64,000 nucleotides of DNA from Mimachlamys varia (GCA_947623455.1 OX392541.1:8498719-8562718), one strand, 5' to 3'. Counted from the stretch's first letter, positions 11,619 to 25,527 are shown. Notes: a model not told the origin generated them from the letters alone. Numbers and translations are program-made.

Positions 11619-14600
11619 CCCCCCACACACACACATATTTTTAATCTCCCAGACCCCTTTTGATTTTGTAAGCACAGTGTCCTAATAAAGGTGAATATAT
11701 ATATGTTAATTTTTCCATAACGTCAGTAAAGCAGTGACCAGCTGTCTGTGTTAAAATCCTCTGCCTTCAGACATTATGTCCATTACTGGCATTAGCACAT
11801 GACAGCAAATTGTTATTACCTCCCAGTTATTTTGTAAATAAACAAAACAGCAGAGTGAAGGCAATGACCTTGACCTTTACTTCTGAACAATTAAGCTTTA
11901 AGCATAATTAAGCAATGTATCAAAAGCACAGCACCAACTTTTTGATCTGATGACAAATGATGTCAACTTTCCTAACAAAGGTTTTAATACAGATCAAATA
12001 CAAGTACAGTAGCCAGTATACATCAGTACATTACACCTACAATATTCTATTTATCATCTGACAGGGAGACCCCTCCCAGACACATGTACAGCATGGTCAA
12101 TACATGAAGGCACTTTGGGCAGTATACATTATATACATTTGTAGTTGTATGAGATGTACTGGTCTATAATGTGTATTAGTAATGAGGGATACCAAAATGC
12201 TTGTACTAATGGAAAGGTAAGAGGTTGCATCAACAATGCTAATAGCCATACCACATTCTGGCTAATTACACTAGTTCTTCAAGCATTTGTGAGTAATTTA
12301 TACATGGACCACAGTGATTTTGTCACTGTGTGTTTACAATGTAATTTCATTTTATTTCGATTTTAATACATCTATCTAGGAGACAATTTCATGCCAAGAA
12401 ATGCAAAACATTTTGTTTGTTTACATCCTACTTATAAACCAGACAATAAATCCTGATCTTGCAGTGTCCTGTAGTATGGTTTGCTGTACGTGTAAAATTC
12501 CACCAGCCCATACACTTGCTATGGAAATCTGCCCAACATATATACATGTAGGTTCCTGGTTGAGCAGGTATGATTTTAACAAAACATTTTATCTGCTTTG
12601 GGCTATAGTATTCTTATAAATTAAGTGAAAGTCTACTGCTAGTCCAGACTAACAATAACATCAACAGAGTTTTACATCCAAATTTTACTTGAAAGTCCTT
12701 TTGACCCCCTTGTTTGAATATTGGGAGTCCTAAATGATTACTTAGGGTCCTTATATATTCATCATAAATTGGAATTTTTCCAGATGTCATTTCAGGGGGT
12801 CCTGGCCCAGGACCCAGATCTTCAGATTTAAGGGGTTCTATTTGAATTCTGCTTCATTTACAACCCAGCATCAATATACAGAAGCTGTTCAAGTGATATA
12901 TCCAACATTGACCTTTGACCTTTCAACATTGACCATTGACAATGAAAAGCTTATAAAACTGAGGTCGGGGAAGGGGAGGGCGATGGATCATAGGTGTCGA
13001 CTGCTTGCAGTGATACTATGGTGTATTCATGAGAAATATTGATGATCAAACAAGGTTTTGGTGCAATTGCATTTTCACAAACACTATACAGATGAACCCA
13101 TAACTTTTCAGGTCTAATCAGGCAATTCAACCCTGGTCGTCACTATGAAGGTGAATGACAGTCCATGTCACCCCATAACGCTTTAAAATGCCACCAAATA
13201 GTAATGATCTATCAAACAGAACATTGTCAATTGGATGTGACATTGTGTGTATTGATATAAATCCAAGGAGACGGCTACCGGTTTGTCAGACCAAGAGGCC
13301 AATAATGACCAACACATGCTTTCTAGTGCCAGTAGTGGTCAGTCAACCAAGTCTAGACAGTAGACACTGATCATCAAAAATATAACATGTGATCTAGTTG
13401 TGGACCAACCAAATCAATGGTGACAAAGGCAGACTAGAACTTGAATGTATAAACATTTCACAAGTCAAGTTCTTCTACATGTCACCCTGGTAAACTACTA
13501 TTTCTACTGACTCGACTAAGAGAATTTCTCTTTTAACTCACTTAGCTGAGACACACTGTAGTATAACTATAAACCAGAGGTTATGGGTTTGACTCCTGTT
13601 AGAACAGAGGCATTGAAAAAATGAGCGACTTAATTATGTTACATATATGTACAGGGGAAAAAAATCAGAGAATACCACTTAGTAACAGTGACTTAGCACC
13701 AACAAAACCATAATCTGAACTCAAAATCGATTAAACTAGAGGCAAAATATGAACAAAGGAAAGATGTGCATTAGAGACCCTTTCAAAAGTACAAGAGAAT
13801 AAGACCAGGTGTTCCGGAAGAGTAAACATCTTCTGCTTCATCAACGACACCTGCCATGTAAATAAATCATGGGTCACATCCAAGTAAACATCAATCCTCA
13901 AAATGAGAACCAAGTCAACATGTACTACCCCCAGTAATCAATCTACGTGCGAGTCCCGAGTCCAGTACTCATAATTTTATGCTGGGACTCACATAAATTC
14001 TGGAAATACTTCAATTTAATGTTGTGGGACCCATTGTTTTTAACAATATTTACTAAAAGGACCCATGGAAATAAATTGTAAATTGATCACTTCCATTAAA
14101 GATATTGTTCCGAGTATTCCAGAGGTCATAATGATTCCTTTGCAAGCGAGCGGAACTGGAATGGGCTGAGTGTCCATGACCAGATAGAGCCAGGTTTGAT
14201 CCCCCGTCTGGCTAAGAACAAACATTGTCTCAGCTGTTACACAATTAGCGAGGAGTATTTTGGTTGTATCTCCCAGGTCCCTGCGTAGGGGCCGTTTATG
14301 AAACAGTGGGTTTTTTTCAATGCCTTAGCTAAAGTAAAAACCCTGGCTTATATTCTCCTTAGCAAGACAGTAGGAAGCAGCTAGTATTTTTACCATGGTG
14401 GCATACTAAAAGCAGTGTTTGAGGATAGCATGCAAACACAATAATTATATGGGTATATTCATATGTATAAGACTAAGAGTCACACTGTTGTCCATTTGTG
14501 TATATAAATGAACACCAAAGCAGTGACCCATGTTGTCAATGCATGACCAGGGTTGGATAAAGTTCATAAAATATATATTTGATGAACCTATTGTATTATA

Positions 14601-14889
14601 TGCCTTTATAGTATGTGCCTGCACTTTCATTAATTCATAAATTGAAATAAAAAACAATCAAGTGCATCATATTGGATGTAAAAAGTTACATAAAAGGTAC
14701 TCTGTACTGAACTCTATTAGGCCTACTGTATATACACGTAAACAGTAAAGTTCAATTTGCAATACACAAGGTTGTGTATTGAGACATGCTCATGTGTATT
14801 CAGTGATGAATCGAAAATGTCCATGTTTACAAACATTTAACCAATCCATGAAATGGACGGCAATATCTGTGTAAACGTAAACATTTAAA

Positions 14890-15400
14890 TAATGTTATTT
14901 ATATCGAGTGCTGTAAATAGCACCGATCGTCGATCGAAACAAGGAGGGGAGACTCCCAAAAAAACTAAAACATGTCTGCTCAAAACAAGCGAACACAATT
15001 TATGCGTTTCTTACCTGAAATTAATACATTTTACACACGTGTGTTTTGTAAGTTCCAGACACGTGTTAATCACAACTTCAATTTGTTTCTTATTTTCATG
15101 ATGCCAAAATTTTCTTCGGTTTCTTATCTCGGGTTCGGATGCTGACTCACTCGAACTCGAAGTGATGTCAGGTTTGTTCCCCATAAACAGTTTTCATAAT
15201 GAGTTACACGACTCCACTCCCATAGAACGAAAGTCCAAAATCTTCATATAATAGTTCTGTTTGTGTCTGATGTCCAACCGATGTCAAAATCCTTGAAGCG
15301 AAGGGCTAAAACAACGGTTCAATCATCAAAGCTGGCTTTTGTGATTCTAACCCGCCATATTGTCAAAGAAAGTAGTTCATTAGATGGAGTGTAATATATT
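14890..15400. promoter_or_regulatory. CpG-richer segment, possible promoter
   Basis: Richer in CpG than its surroundings (CGATCGTCGATCGAAAC, CTCGAACTCGAAG, CACGTG-type E-boxes near 15041 and 15061). No open reading frame here looks like a protein. It could hold the first noncoding exon of nck on the minus strand, but that is a guess from base composition and position only. Confidence 0.2.
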
Positions 15401-16786
15401 CATACGCGTACCGAAATAACCTTATTTTACGATGATTTCCAACAATTACTAATTAATAAGAAAATGCACTGTATTACTTAAGGTAAGTAGAATATCAATA
15501 TATATATTTAATTAAGAATCTTTGTATCGAAATGTTGTACTACTTTGTCCTCCGCGACGGTGTACCACACGGAAGTTAAAAAAGGTTTCTGGACCAAGGG
15601 GAGTAATCTATCTTTGTACTGTTCGCTGTCAATCACACGACTGAACACAGGGGTTCGTCACAAATCTGTATACATATATATGTGTGTGTCACAGCACATC
15701 TTCGTGCTTTGCTGTGTTTTTACCATATGGACATGTGTATTTTTTGCTTAGTCGAATATGTGTAGTGCCCCAATCATTATATTTGTGACACGTGTGTATT
15801 GAGGAAAGGTTATGATTGCTGTACATGTGACCTTAGCTAATCCCTGTGCTCAGAAATAAAGAGACAAGGAGTCATAGGGCTCATATATGTAAGTGATTTT
15901 GAGTCCACCAACACACATTTTTAAACGTCTCAATCGATGCTTACTATATAGTGTGCTTGGAAGGTGTAATACGCGAGTGCCTAGAATATTGGGCTTATTC
16001 TACAGTACAATATTGTGTATGCACTCGTTCACCTTTCCTTAGCCGGTTCAATGTATATACATAATCCCACTTTGGAATGTTTTATCAAACATGGGGAGAC
16101 GGATTTATGTCACCTTATTTCATGTGTGACTATGTTACCAAATTTTTGTCACAATCTGTGGCCAAATGATTGCTAGTATTTTAAGTATTTGCTACACGCC
16201 GGTTGTAGCCCCAGGTTAGATATACATGTACGAATATACACTTGTAGGATACATATATAGGTGGCCGATTTTATAGTGTATTGTGCAAAACCGAAATGTA
16301 AAAGTAATCTTCCTGTTTGTAAGTCATCTAAGTTACCTTCTTGTGTATGGTGAATCAAACTGAAGCTTAAAGCCTGCAATATTGGATATTTAACCCCCAA
16401 TTTTTTAATATTTTGACGCAAAAAATATCAATATTTTTAAGGGTCTGATAACTGCTCGACAGATCATTTCCAAAAAGATGTGAAGTAAAGAAACAACTTG
16501 ATTATTAAAGTGTTGGCCTACTTTCACTGTAGCACAAGAAATTGTGTTCATATTTATAAACGCTGTTGGACCATCATCATTTCGAAACTTCTCCCGCCTC
16601 GAAAAACACGAGACAACCGCTCGAAGCAAACATCATAACATTAGGCTATTTCAGTCAGAGACACATCAGGAAGCTAGAGATATATACATCTTTCTTTCAC
16701 GAAGCTCACCAGTGTATGGTACTCCAATTGGGTGCTGCACTAGGGCCATCTATCTGGCGCTGCAAATGATCTTATCAAAATAAAAC

Positions 16787-17658
16787 AAGATCCCAGAGGG
16801 ATCTTACAGAATTGGCACCCAACATCGATTCTTCGTTCTTTGAAAGTTGGATCTATTCCCTTCTTTATTTATTCTTTCATTTATGTATTTAATCTTAGTG
16901 CTATTAACTTAACATTTCTCTTAAAAAATAATAATAGTTGAAAGAAGGTCTCTTATCAGGAGTTTTGTTTTCTAATAAGTTCCAAGATCCAAAACTTCAG
17001 GAAAGATTCATCTTGTATTTATTAATAAAAAAATAACCATAATAATATATATATACTTTCATAATCAAAATACTAGATGGATGTCTGTCAGCAATATCCC
17101 CCCCCCCCCCCGGAACTGTCCATAAATTAGACCATGCACAACTACGGACCACGTGGTAACTGCATATGAAATTTGAATAGGATCCATTAGAACTGCTCAT
17201 GGAATATCGATCACAAACTATTTATGTAAAATCAAAGATTGCCGCCCGCGGCCATGTTGTTTTTCAGATCGGCTCAAAAACATTACAATTCACAACTAAG
17301 GATCAAGGGGAACTTACATATGAAATTTGAGAAGGATCCATCAAGCACTTCTCGAGAAATAGTGGTCACAAACAATTAATGTTATATCCAAGATGGCCGC
17401 CAGTCGACCATATTGTTTCTCGGAACGGCTCAAAAATATTACAATGCACAACTAGGTACCAATGGGAACATACACATGAATACTGAAAAGGATCCACCCA
17501 GTACTTCTCAAGTAATATAGCAACACCAAACTATCAATGCAAAATCCAAGATGGCTGCCTGTCCACCATGTTGTTTGTCGGAACAGCTGAAAAATATTAC
17601 AATGCAAAACTAGGTACCAAGCCTGAAGGGGAACTATATGATGATGGTGGGCTAAAAA
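16787..17658 (+). mobile_element. Pearl-like modular element with ~157-bp tandem core
   Basis: Begins AGATCCCAGAGGGATCTTAC after AACA and ends near TGATGATGGTGGGCTAA. The core has three tandem units, each marked by a block such as AAGATGGCCGCCAGTCGACC, at about 17235, 17391 and 17549 (spacing 156-158 bp). The copy at 33191-34107 has the same head, core and tail. A unique head, an array of ~160-bp units and a unique tail is the layout described for bivalve pearl elements. No transposase is encoded. Confidence 0.7.
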
Positions 17659-18151
17659 TATATTACCCATTCTAAAGTTTGAGCTTTCTTAGAAGACATT
17701 TCAAAATAACTTGGTTACATTTACCTTCATTTGCAGTTCTTAATTTCAACTTTATAAAATAATGACAAACTTAATATTATTTTGAAAATATATAAAGAGG
17801 ATCTTATTCGAGCCTTAAGGCGAGTGACAAATTAAATTATTTAACAAGTTTAATCAATTCCATATTACATTGACACGAGTGTAAGATTCTTTTTATCACA
17901 TAATTTATACTTATGAGAAAATACTCCAAAACCTTTCTTGCATCAAAAATCACATTTCTAGTTGAGGTACGAAAACACGCTTGGTACCGTTGGAAAGATG
18001 GATAATTTTACATCGTAAATCTCCTAAATGCATGTCAAATGTATCCTCCTTCCGCAGAAATAATTTCCATTTCCTCCAAAAACACGCAAAATTTCCGTGT
18101 CTCAAAGTTTTCGGCGGCTTGCCAGCCACTTCGTTACATATTCATTGAGGT

Positions 18152-18578
18152 TGACGTCACTGCACGCGGAGGCCTTACGCGCTGTCATTGGATGGCGGTC
18201 TTCCTTTAAATTTAGGCATCTAATGACAGCAAAAGACCAGCACGAGGGTGACCAGTTGACAGTGGAGAAATGCAGCCCCCAACACTATAATTATGACGTC
18301 ATAAGCATGCCGTTAAGCATTGAACTGCTTTCATAGCGCGCTTCATTGAATTGACCTTGTCTATGTCTTTGTCTTTACCAATGAATGCCAACTAAAAGCA
18401 GTTCGATACATATATATTTATAATTTCTAGAATCTGTTTCATCTCATTACAATAAAATTAATTAAACCTCTTCCTATATATCGTGTATGCGTTTACAATA
18501 CATAGGAAAGCCATCACCCGGGGGACGGTCAATGGTTTCCAACGTAATCGTTATGACGTCATAACAATGATGACGTCA
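18152..18578. promoter_or_regulatory. Cluster of four perfect CRE octamers
   Basis: TGACGTCA occurs at 18152-18159, 18294-18301, 18554-18561 and 18571-18578. The area also has CpG-rich sequence (CGCGGAGGCCTTACGCGC) and an ATTGG box near 18188. TGACGTCA is the palindromic CREB/ATF site. No coding exon was recognised nearby, so the target is unknown; an unseen noncoding first exon is possible. Confidence 0.4.
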
Positions 18579-20384
18579 ACAATCGGTCAACGGGATTCAC
18601 GGCCTCATGAATGATAATTCAATTCGGTAGTGTTACTTAGTGGCAAATACTATGCAATGTAAATATTTAAGCAATGCATGTTTTAGCAAATGTTGTCACA
18701 GTCCTATAACACACATTGCTATTGATGACAAACTAAATAAAGCCCGGTAAGTCTTTATGAAAGTTTGTCAGCAATAACGATGTAAATATTGGGAAATAGC
18801 ATATATTTGACACAGTAGCTTTATCTATATTCTCTGTGCAATGGACATGTAACATAAGCTGTGGTGGACCGACAGCAAGCGATGTCTGAATACACTACTA
18901 ACTACATGGTCGGATTACAAACGTATGTATACATCAATGGACCAACATTGCTGTAATACGAACAATTCTTTTTCACCAATATATTACGTTTTGAGTTAGC
19001 GGTCACTTACGTTCGGCCGATACACTAGTTTAACTGCCTGTAACGCCGAAACCGGGTTGGGCTGACGTAGAAACGCTTGAAGATCATGTTGCATATTTTA
19101 AAATATATGCAATATAATTCGATTTCAGCTGTGATCTATGTAAACATACAACGTTGATTTCACTCCGGACAATTTTATAATGTTTTAAGACACCTAAAGT
19201 ACAGGGGGGGGGGGGGGTCACTTTTATATTGTGATGTCATGGACAGTAGCTTTAGCCAGGGATATATAGGCATATGGTTATATATAGTAATATTGATTTG
19301 AAGATCATGTTTTACACGGAGGATTAGTGGATTGGACTACTGAACGTCATAATACCAATATGTGTTATGGGACCATAACTTTTGCTAAAACATTCATTGC
19401 TTAAATATTTACAATTGATCTGCATCGTCTATCGTAATGCATTGTGATGGCAAATTTTATGAGAACCTTATTTTTGTAACGTTATCGATTTCTATTGTGA
19501 CATCCACATTCACATTGTTGTCAACACTTGGTCTGCGGTTCAAAAGCTGTATGAAATAACTAAATAAAGTACAACCAATTCCTAAAGTGTAAACATAAAT
19601 AATAATTGTTGTTCAACTGATTCTTGTGTAACGGAGGGAGACTTAGAACCTGCATTTTATTAATTTTAAAATCCATCAGTACTGACATGTAATTTGTATC
19701 AATATATTTTGGCTTTGAGTTTTCGCGAAGATTGTAATTGATTTTACACTTATAAAGAAACATCTTTTACATAATTCTTCCTTGAATAAGATTAGTATGA
19801 ATCCCCTGTTAGTTGATTTTTGTTTTGAATTTGATTTTGATCAAATTTGAAAAATGAGACATGTCTTTCATGTCTTAAAATTTGTAAAAAATGTTAATAC
19901 GACGACACTGTTGATTTAAATTTCACTGCATATTGCGGAATTTCGTGTGTTTTTGTGGTTTTAATGTCGCCCAACAGCTTTATTGCGATACAACAGAAGG
20001 ACAGGACAGAATTTCAATCGAATTTAATGGTAACAAAATAAAAAAACAGTATCAATAACAAAAATCGTATGTTTCCAATTGTTTTGCAAGGAATGCAAAA
20101 TGTTTCATAGAAATCTTTAACACCATAATTCTTGCGGTATTTGATGCATTTTTACTTATTCCAACCCTGAGTCGTCCATCATCATCTGCATCATCATCAT
20201 CATCATAATATGATCTGTGACGTTTCAGGGTCAACTGTTTCACCTTCATTCGGAAGTCTACACCGTCACCTCTAACCTTCGTTATTTTTTCGTCACTTTC
20301 TCAAATTATTCTTAATGAACAATATCTGCACCACCATATAAGGACGAAAATGGTCTGTTCAAACATCATCAGCTAGTCGCATCA

Positions 20385-22010
20385 CCACGTGTCATCGGCT
20401 AGTTCCGGTAACAGGTGTCATCGACTTCTTCCGACACTATCTGTCATCGGCTAGTTCCGGTACCAGGTGTCATCGACTTCTTCCGACACTATCTGTCATC
20501 GGCTAGTTCCGGTACCAGGTGTCATCGACTTCTTCCGACACTATCTGTCTTTGACTAGTTCCGGTACTAGGTGTCATCGACTAGTTCCGGTACCAGGTGT
20601 CATTGACTTCTTCCGACACTATCTGTCATCGGCTAGTTCCGGTACCAGGTGTCATTGACTTCTTCCGACACTATCTGTCATCGGCTAGTTCCGGTACCAG
20701 GTGTCATTGACTTCTTCCGACACTATCTGTCATCGGCTAGTTCCGGTACCAGGTGTCATTGACTTCTTCCGACACTATCTGTAATCGGCTAGTTCTGGTA
20801 CCAGGTGCCATCGACTTCTTTCGACACTATCTGTCTTTGACTAGTTCCGGTACCAGATGCCGTCGACTTCTTCCGACACTATCTGTCATCGGCTAGTTCC
20901 GGTATCAGGTGCCATCGACTTCTTCCGACACTATCTGTCATCGGCTGGTTCCTGTTCCAGGTGCCATCGATTTCTTCCGACACTATCTGTCTTTGACTAG
21001 TTCCGGTAACAGGTGCCATCGACTTCTTCCGACACTATCTGTCATCGGCTAGTTCCGGTACCAGGTGTCATCGACTTCTTTCGACACTATCTGTCTTTGA
21101 CTAGTTCCGGTACCAGATGCCGTCGACTTCTTCCGACACTATCTGTCATCGGCTAGTTCCGGTATCAGGTGCCATTGACTTCTTCCGACACTGTCTGTCA
21201 TCGGCTAGTTCCGGTAACATGTGCCATCGACTTCTTCCGACACTATCTGTCATCGGCTAGTTCCGGTACCAGGTGTCATTGACTTCTTCCGACACTATCT
21301 GTCATCGGCTAGTTCCGGTACCAGGTGTCATTGACTTCTTCCGACACTATCTGTCATCGGCTAGTTCTGGTACCAGGTGTCATTGACTTCTTCCGACACT
21401 ATCTGTCATCGGCTAGTTCCGGTACCAGGTGTCATTGACTTCTTCCGACACTATCTGTCATCGGCTAGTTCTGGTACCAGGTGTCATTGACTTCTTCCGA
21501 CACTATCTGTCATCGGCTAGTTCCGGTACCAGGTGTCATTGACTTCTTCCGACACTATCTGTCATCGGCTAGTTCCGGTACCAGGTGTCATTGACTTCTT
21601 CCGACACTATCTGTCATCGGCTAGTTCCGGTATCAGGTGCCATTGACTTCTTCCGACACTGTCTGTCATCGGCTAGTTCCGGTAACATGTGCCATCGACT
21701 TCTTCCGACACTATCTGTCATCGGCTAGTTCCGGTACCAGGTGTCATTGACTTCTTCCGACACTATCTGTCATCGGCTAGTTCCGGTACCAGGTGTCATT
21801 GACTTCTTCCGACACTATCTGTCATCGGCTAGTTCTGGTACCAGGTGTCATTGACTTCTTCCGACACTATCTGTCATCGGCTAGTTCCGGTACCAGGTGT
21901 CATTGACTTCTTCCGACACTATCTGTCATCGGCTAGTTCTGGTACCAGGTGTCATTGACTTCTTCCGACATTATTTGTCATCGGCTAGTTCCGGTACCAG
22001 GTGTCGTCGA
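20385..22010 (+). repeat. Satellite array, 52-bp unit, about 31 copies
   Basis: Head-to-tail copies of a 52-bp unit, itself a dimer of two related halves: GTCATCGGCTAGTTCCGGTA plus CCAG, then GTGTCATTGACTTCTTCCGA plus CACTATCT. Variant units (TCTTTGACTAGTTCC, GGTAACATGTGCC, ACTGTCT) recur at fixed multi-unit distances, showing higher-order duplication. The long plus-strand ORF near 20467 is only read-through of the repeat. Degenerate units flank the array at both ends. Confidence 0.95.
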
Positions 22011-22447
22011 TGTTATCTGAGACCACATTCATCGGTTAGTTCTGGTATCACACATCATTGACTCGTCTCCACAGCTCCTGTCATTATCTCATTCCGGCAA
22101 CACGTACTAAGTGGCCATAGCTCTACCGTCCCTAAGGAGCTTACTGTAATACCACCAGACATGTGTTGTGGGTCCCTGGGTGTCTGAGTGTAGGCTGGAC
22201 ACTGAATAGGAATATATAAAATGGTAGGCATACAAGTTCTTTAAGTTAAACATGTTCCCAAATTTTCTTCTTTCCGAAGAAGAGACACGTTCGACTGCTC
22301 AATCACCCCATGCGAGACGTTTTAATCCTCTCCGATTATCAGTTGACATTCCTTGCGTTTACATGTGAAGTTTTAGACATTTCAATTGTATACTTCAAGC
22401 AGAAGCGCATGTCCCAGTGTGCCATCATGTGTTTTGGAACCAGTCAT

Positions 22448-23776
22448 CTACCGCCGATAAGCTTTGGTGAGTTTATAATACTCTCTATCAAGTTCTTTAT
22501 CTGCGATTGTCACCGATCTGACCTTCATGGGAGGGAGCTTATCACTGTCTTTGTAGGTGTTGGTGTACTGGGCAGTTGGTGAAGTGGTCCGTGGGGATTC
22601 GGGGGCTCTTGTTGCTCCACGAATGGCAGGAAGACGGACACTATCCACGGGAGCAGCTACAAGAGAAGATGAAGCTTGAACCCCCTTTATAGGGTCAAGG
22701 GATCCGTGTTTTGAATTTGAAGATGTTGATGTAATAGTGCGCCTTGGCATTGTTTTCTTCTCTCTTGGTTTGAAGTCTGGTTGTGGAATCCATTGGTCTG
22801 TAGACATGAGACCATTTCCCCTACGTTCAATATGTATCGAAGGCAGGAAATTGCATGGTTCCCTCCCCCTCGACGACCGTGACGGACATCGAATGTTGTT
22901 GGCAGCAGGGGCAGCTTTTAATGGCGGCAGTTGATAGTTAGGAGATGTGCTCTTCTCGTCTTTAGGTGCACTCGTCTTCTTCTCGTCTTTAGGTGCACTC
23001 GTCTTCTTCTCGTCTTTAGGTGCACTCGTCTTCTTTTGAGAAGTTGATTTCTTTCCTTTGGGGTTCTTTGATGTGGCTGTCAAATGAATCAAAATAGTAT
23101 GTAAAACTACGAGAAACTCCAGCCAGGCTTCAAACAAAGGGTGTTAACTCTACCTTTAGTAACACTGTGTCTGAGTAATGCAAGTATTCATTCTGAACTA
23201 TCAATTTCTGAACATTTAATCTGGGATATTTTAGTCTTTCATCTATGATAGTTATAGTTTCATAGCTAATTTTATATTTGCGAGTGTTTTCAGTGCGTGT
23301 ACGTATTGTCCCCGCGCTTTGCATCATATACTCTATATTCTGTTATGTTTGTCAGTACATTTTTATGTCATGTTTTGTCAAGATACAAGGTCACGAGAGC
23401 TAATGTTACCCATTGCCATATTCGACAGAAAATAAAGTTTCTTGTATCTTGTAGAGAAAGTCAACAGAAAACGTTTTAAACATCTTATGACAAATGATCG
23501 TTTACCTTGTTGTTTAGGTTGAATCGGTAACGCAACTTCTTTTGGACTGCCTGGGCGGATGTTCATGCTCTCTGCTGCACTGTCCAAATTTGGGGAGCCC
23601 GGAATTGGAGACAGTACCTGGACGGATTGGAAGTTTCCATAGTACATCGTTGTTTCTCCAATTACCAAGCATTTGTCCTTCATACTTTTCTTCAGACGCC
23701 TGCATTTTAGGGATCCCTGATAAGATGACGACATTGCCTTCTCGTTCAGCTCAGCTTCATTCGCTTCATGTGTCAT
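22448..23776 (-). CDS. Unrecognised basic, low-complexity protein (two exons)
   Basis: Two minus-strand exons, 23776-23506 and 23076-22448, join in phase 1 (donor GTAAAC, acceptor TTTGACAG) to encode 299 aa. The start is the first ATG (MTHEANEAELNEKAMSSSYQ), with A at -3; the upstream open frame has no earlier ATG. Exon 1 has two Pro-Gly-Ser-Pro motifs (SPIPGSPNL and IRPGSPKEV). Exon 2 opens with lysine/serine-rich sequence containing KTSAPKDEK three times, then RSSRGREPC, FKPREKKTMPRR and many Ser/Pro/Thr. It ends DREYYKLTKAYRR. No transmembrane segment, signal peptide or known fold is visible, and most of it looks disordered. A CRE octamer lies 120 bp upstream. Both splice sites and the phase agree, so it is probably real; I do not recognise the family. 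Confidence 0.65.
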
Positions 23777-23895
23777 TTTAAATAAGATTATGATCGTTTT
23801 GTCAAACAGTTTATAGAAAGCAGCCAATGTGTAGACTATAGCGCGTAGCTATGGAAAGAATTATGGGTATTTCTATTATGTCGTATTAGAGATTG

Positions 23896-23903
23896 TGACG
23901 TCA
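23896..23903. promoter_or_regulatory. CRE octamer upstream of the unknown gene
   Basis: A perfect TGACGTCA 120 bp upstream of the start codon at 23776, in sequence that is otherwise unremarkable. Position fits a promoter element for that minus-strand gene. Confidence 0.35.
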
Positions 23904-24659
23904 TGTATGTTGTGACGTTGACAATGCGGTTGTCCCCGATGCCTGTATCATCAACTAGCTGATTACTGAGCGAAATAAAGCACTAAAGTAGCTGCAGCAT
24001 TTTTAATGTGGTTATTGTATGTAGAAAACATATATGATGGATTAAAAGTCGGCAGTGTAAATTGTCAATGATGTACTTTAACAATTACATAATTATGTAC
24101 CAATAGGGAAGTCGAAGGGGCAAAAAATTGTGCTCTCGACTTTCACTAAGGCAGTCGGGAGGGGGGGGGGTCGTCTCTCAATTGGGATGAGACGAAGTAG
24201 TACGTGACAAACTAAGACAAAGACAATTGTTTTATTCTCGTAAACAATATTTCGTAGATAATATATTCATATACAAATAGGTGACATTAATACATGGCGG
24301 AACAGGAAGGACAGTTGACGTGATGTGAACTTGCTATCCAAGTCCGTGATGATATCAATTCATGCCGTGTTATGTAATTGAATTAAATAAGCTTGATTAT
24401 ACACGAAATAAAATCTGGACAATAAGAAAAATAATCAATATGCAAGAAGTTCAAACTTTGCCAATGTTTACTTTCTGAGCTGCACAATATAATGAATTCT
24501 ACTGGTCTTGTTCTTTTCAAAATTGAAAAACAAACATATTACTGGACCTAAAATGTGATGTTAGCTTTCATTGAAATATTGATTGGACAATAATTGTAAG
24601 ATATTTGTGTAGATAAAAATTCAATGTCAAACTTAGTTGTCTAAAGAGGATGAACATAT

Positions 24660-24900
24660 TCCGTAGATATTTGGCTGAAAGTTTATTTGATAAAAAATAA
24701 ATTAACTTGACCCATATTCATGTCGCAGGGGTCAAATCTGCTTAACCTTCAAATGACTTTTAATTATCTTCTGATTAACCAAAATGCCTAGAAGCATGAT
24801 ATTTGCCTGAAAGGTTCCTTGGATGAAGCCCAACAAGGTTTGCAAAGAGTCAATAATACAAGGTACCAGGTGAGCGATGAAGGCCTATTGGGTATCGTTT
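24660..24900 (+). mobile_element. Pearl-like element, 3' fragment
   Basis: CTTGACCCATATTCATGTCG and GGGGTCAAATCTGCTTAACC closely match 55388-55430. The segment ends CCAGGTGAGCGATGAAGGCC then TATTGGG, the same terminal module as at 53802-53834 and 55622-55655. No 5' end was found. Confidence 0.6.
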
Positions 24901-25527
24901 TAGATGAACACATTGCCGTAAGACATTATGAAACAGTTGGCCGGAATTAAAGCAACAATGTGTCAAATGTCAAGGTCACTGGTCAGAGATCGGGGTCAAG
25001 TTTAGGAGGTTTGTTTTAGGGGGGGGGGGGGAGGGTCAACAGTTTTTATTAAGACATTTAGTTAGTCAGAATTCAACAATGAGTCAATTGACCACAGATC
25101 AGGGTCACTAGGTTTGACCATTAGGTCCTACGCTCAAGGATTTCTGGATAGCTACATGACAAGGAACCTTGATAGCCGGTCAATATTCTAGTTAGTTCTG
25201 TCTTGTAGCCGAGTTCCACAATAAGTAAGTCAAATGTGACTTTATGCAGATGAAACAGTGACGATCTTAATTTACAAGGATATCTGCTAGTTATAATGTA
25301 TTAACCATTTGTAATGTGCAGGCGGTCACCTATCCAACTACTGACCACGCTCACCGTTGCTTAACTAGTGTGAACGGGTCCCCGGGTTATACCACATCAC
25401 TGAAAAAGCTAGCTTGCCAGTATGGTAGTATTCCCCCCTCATCTACCTACATTGTAGCTGGACATTACACATTAAGGCAGTAGCTTTGGCTTCAATAAAG
25501 GGGTCAATGTCATTTTCTAATTTCAAC

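Larger units (their letters stand above)
4886..14889. other. nck upstream/5' intron region, no coding exon recognised
   Basis: Ten kilobases without a convincing coding exon on either strand. It probably contains the first intron or introns of nck and its upstream region. It holds a tRNA-derived SINE, several hairpin repeats, a homopolymer G run, a long foldback element near 8.3 kb and one copy of a repeat shared with 60.2 kb. Two perfect TGACGTCA octamers (8671 and 8698) lie in repeat-like sequence beside the foldback. Confidence 0.5.

Noticed and set aside
20385..22010. CRISPR-like array
   Set aside because: The units are contiguous 52-bp repeats without unique spacers, in a eukaryotic genome.
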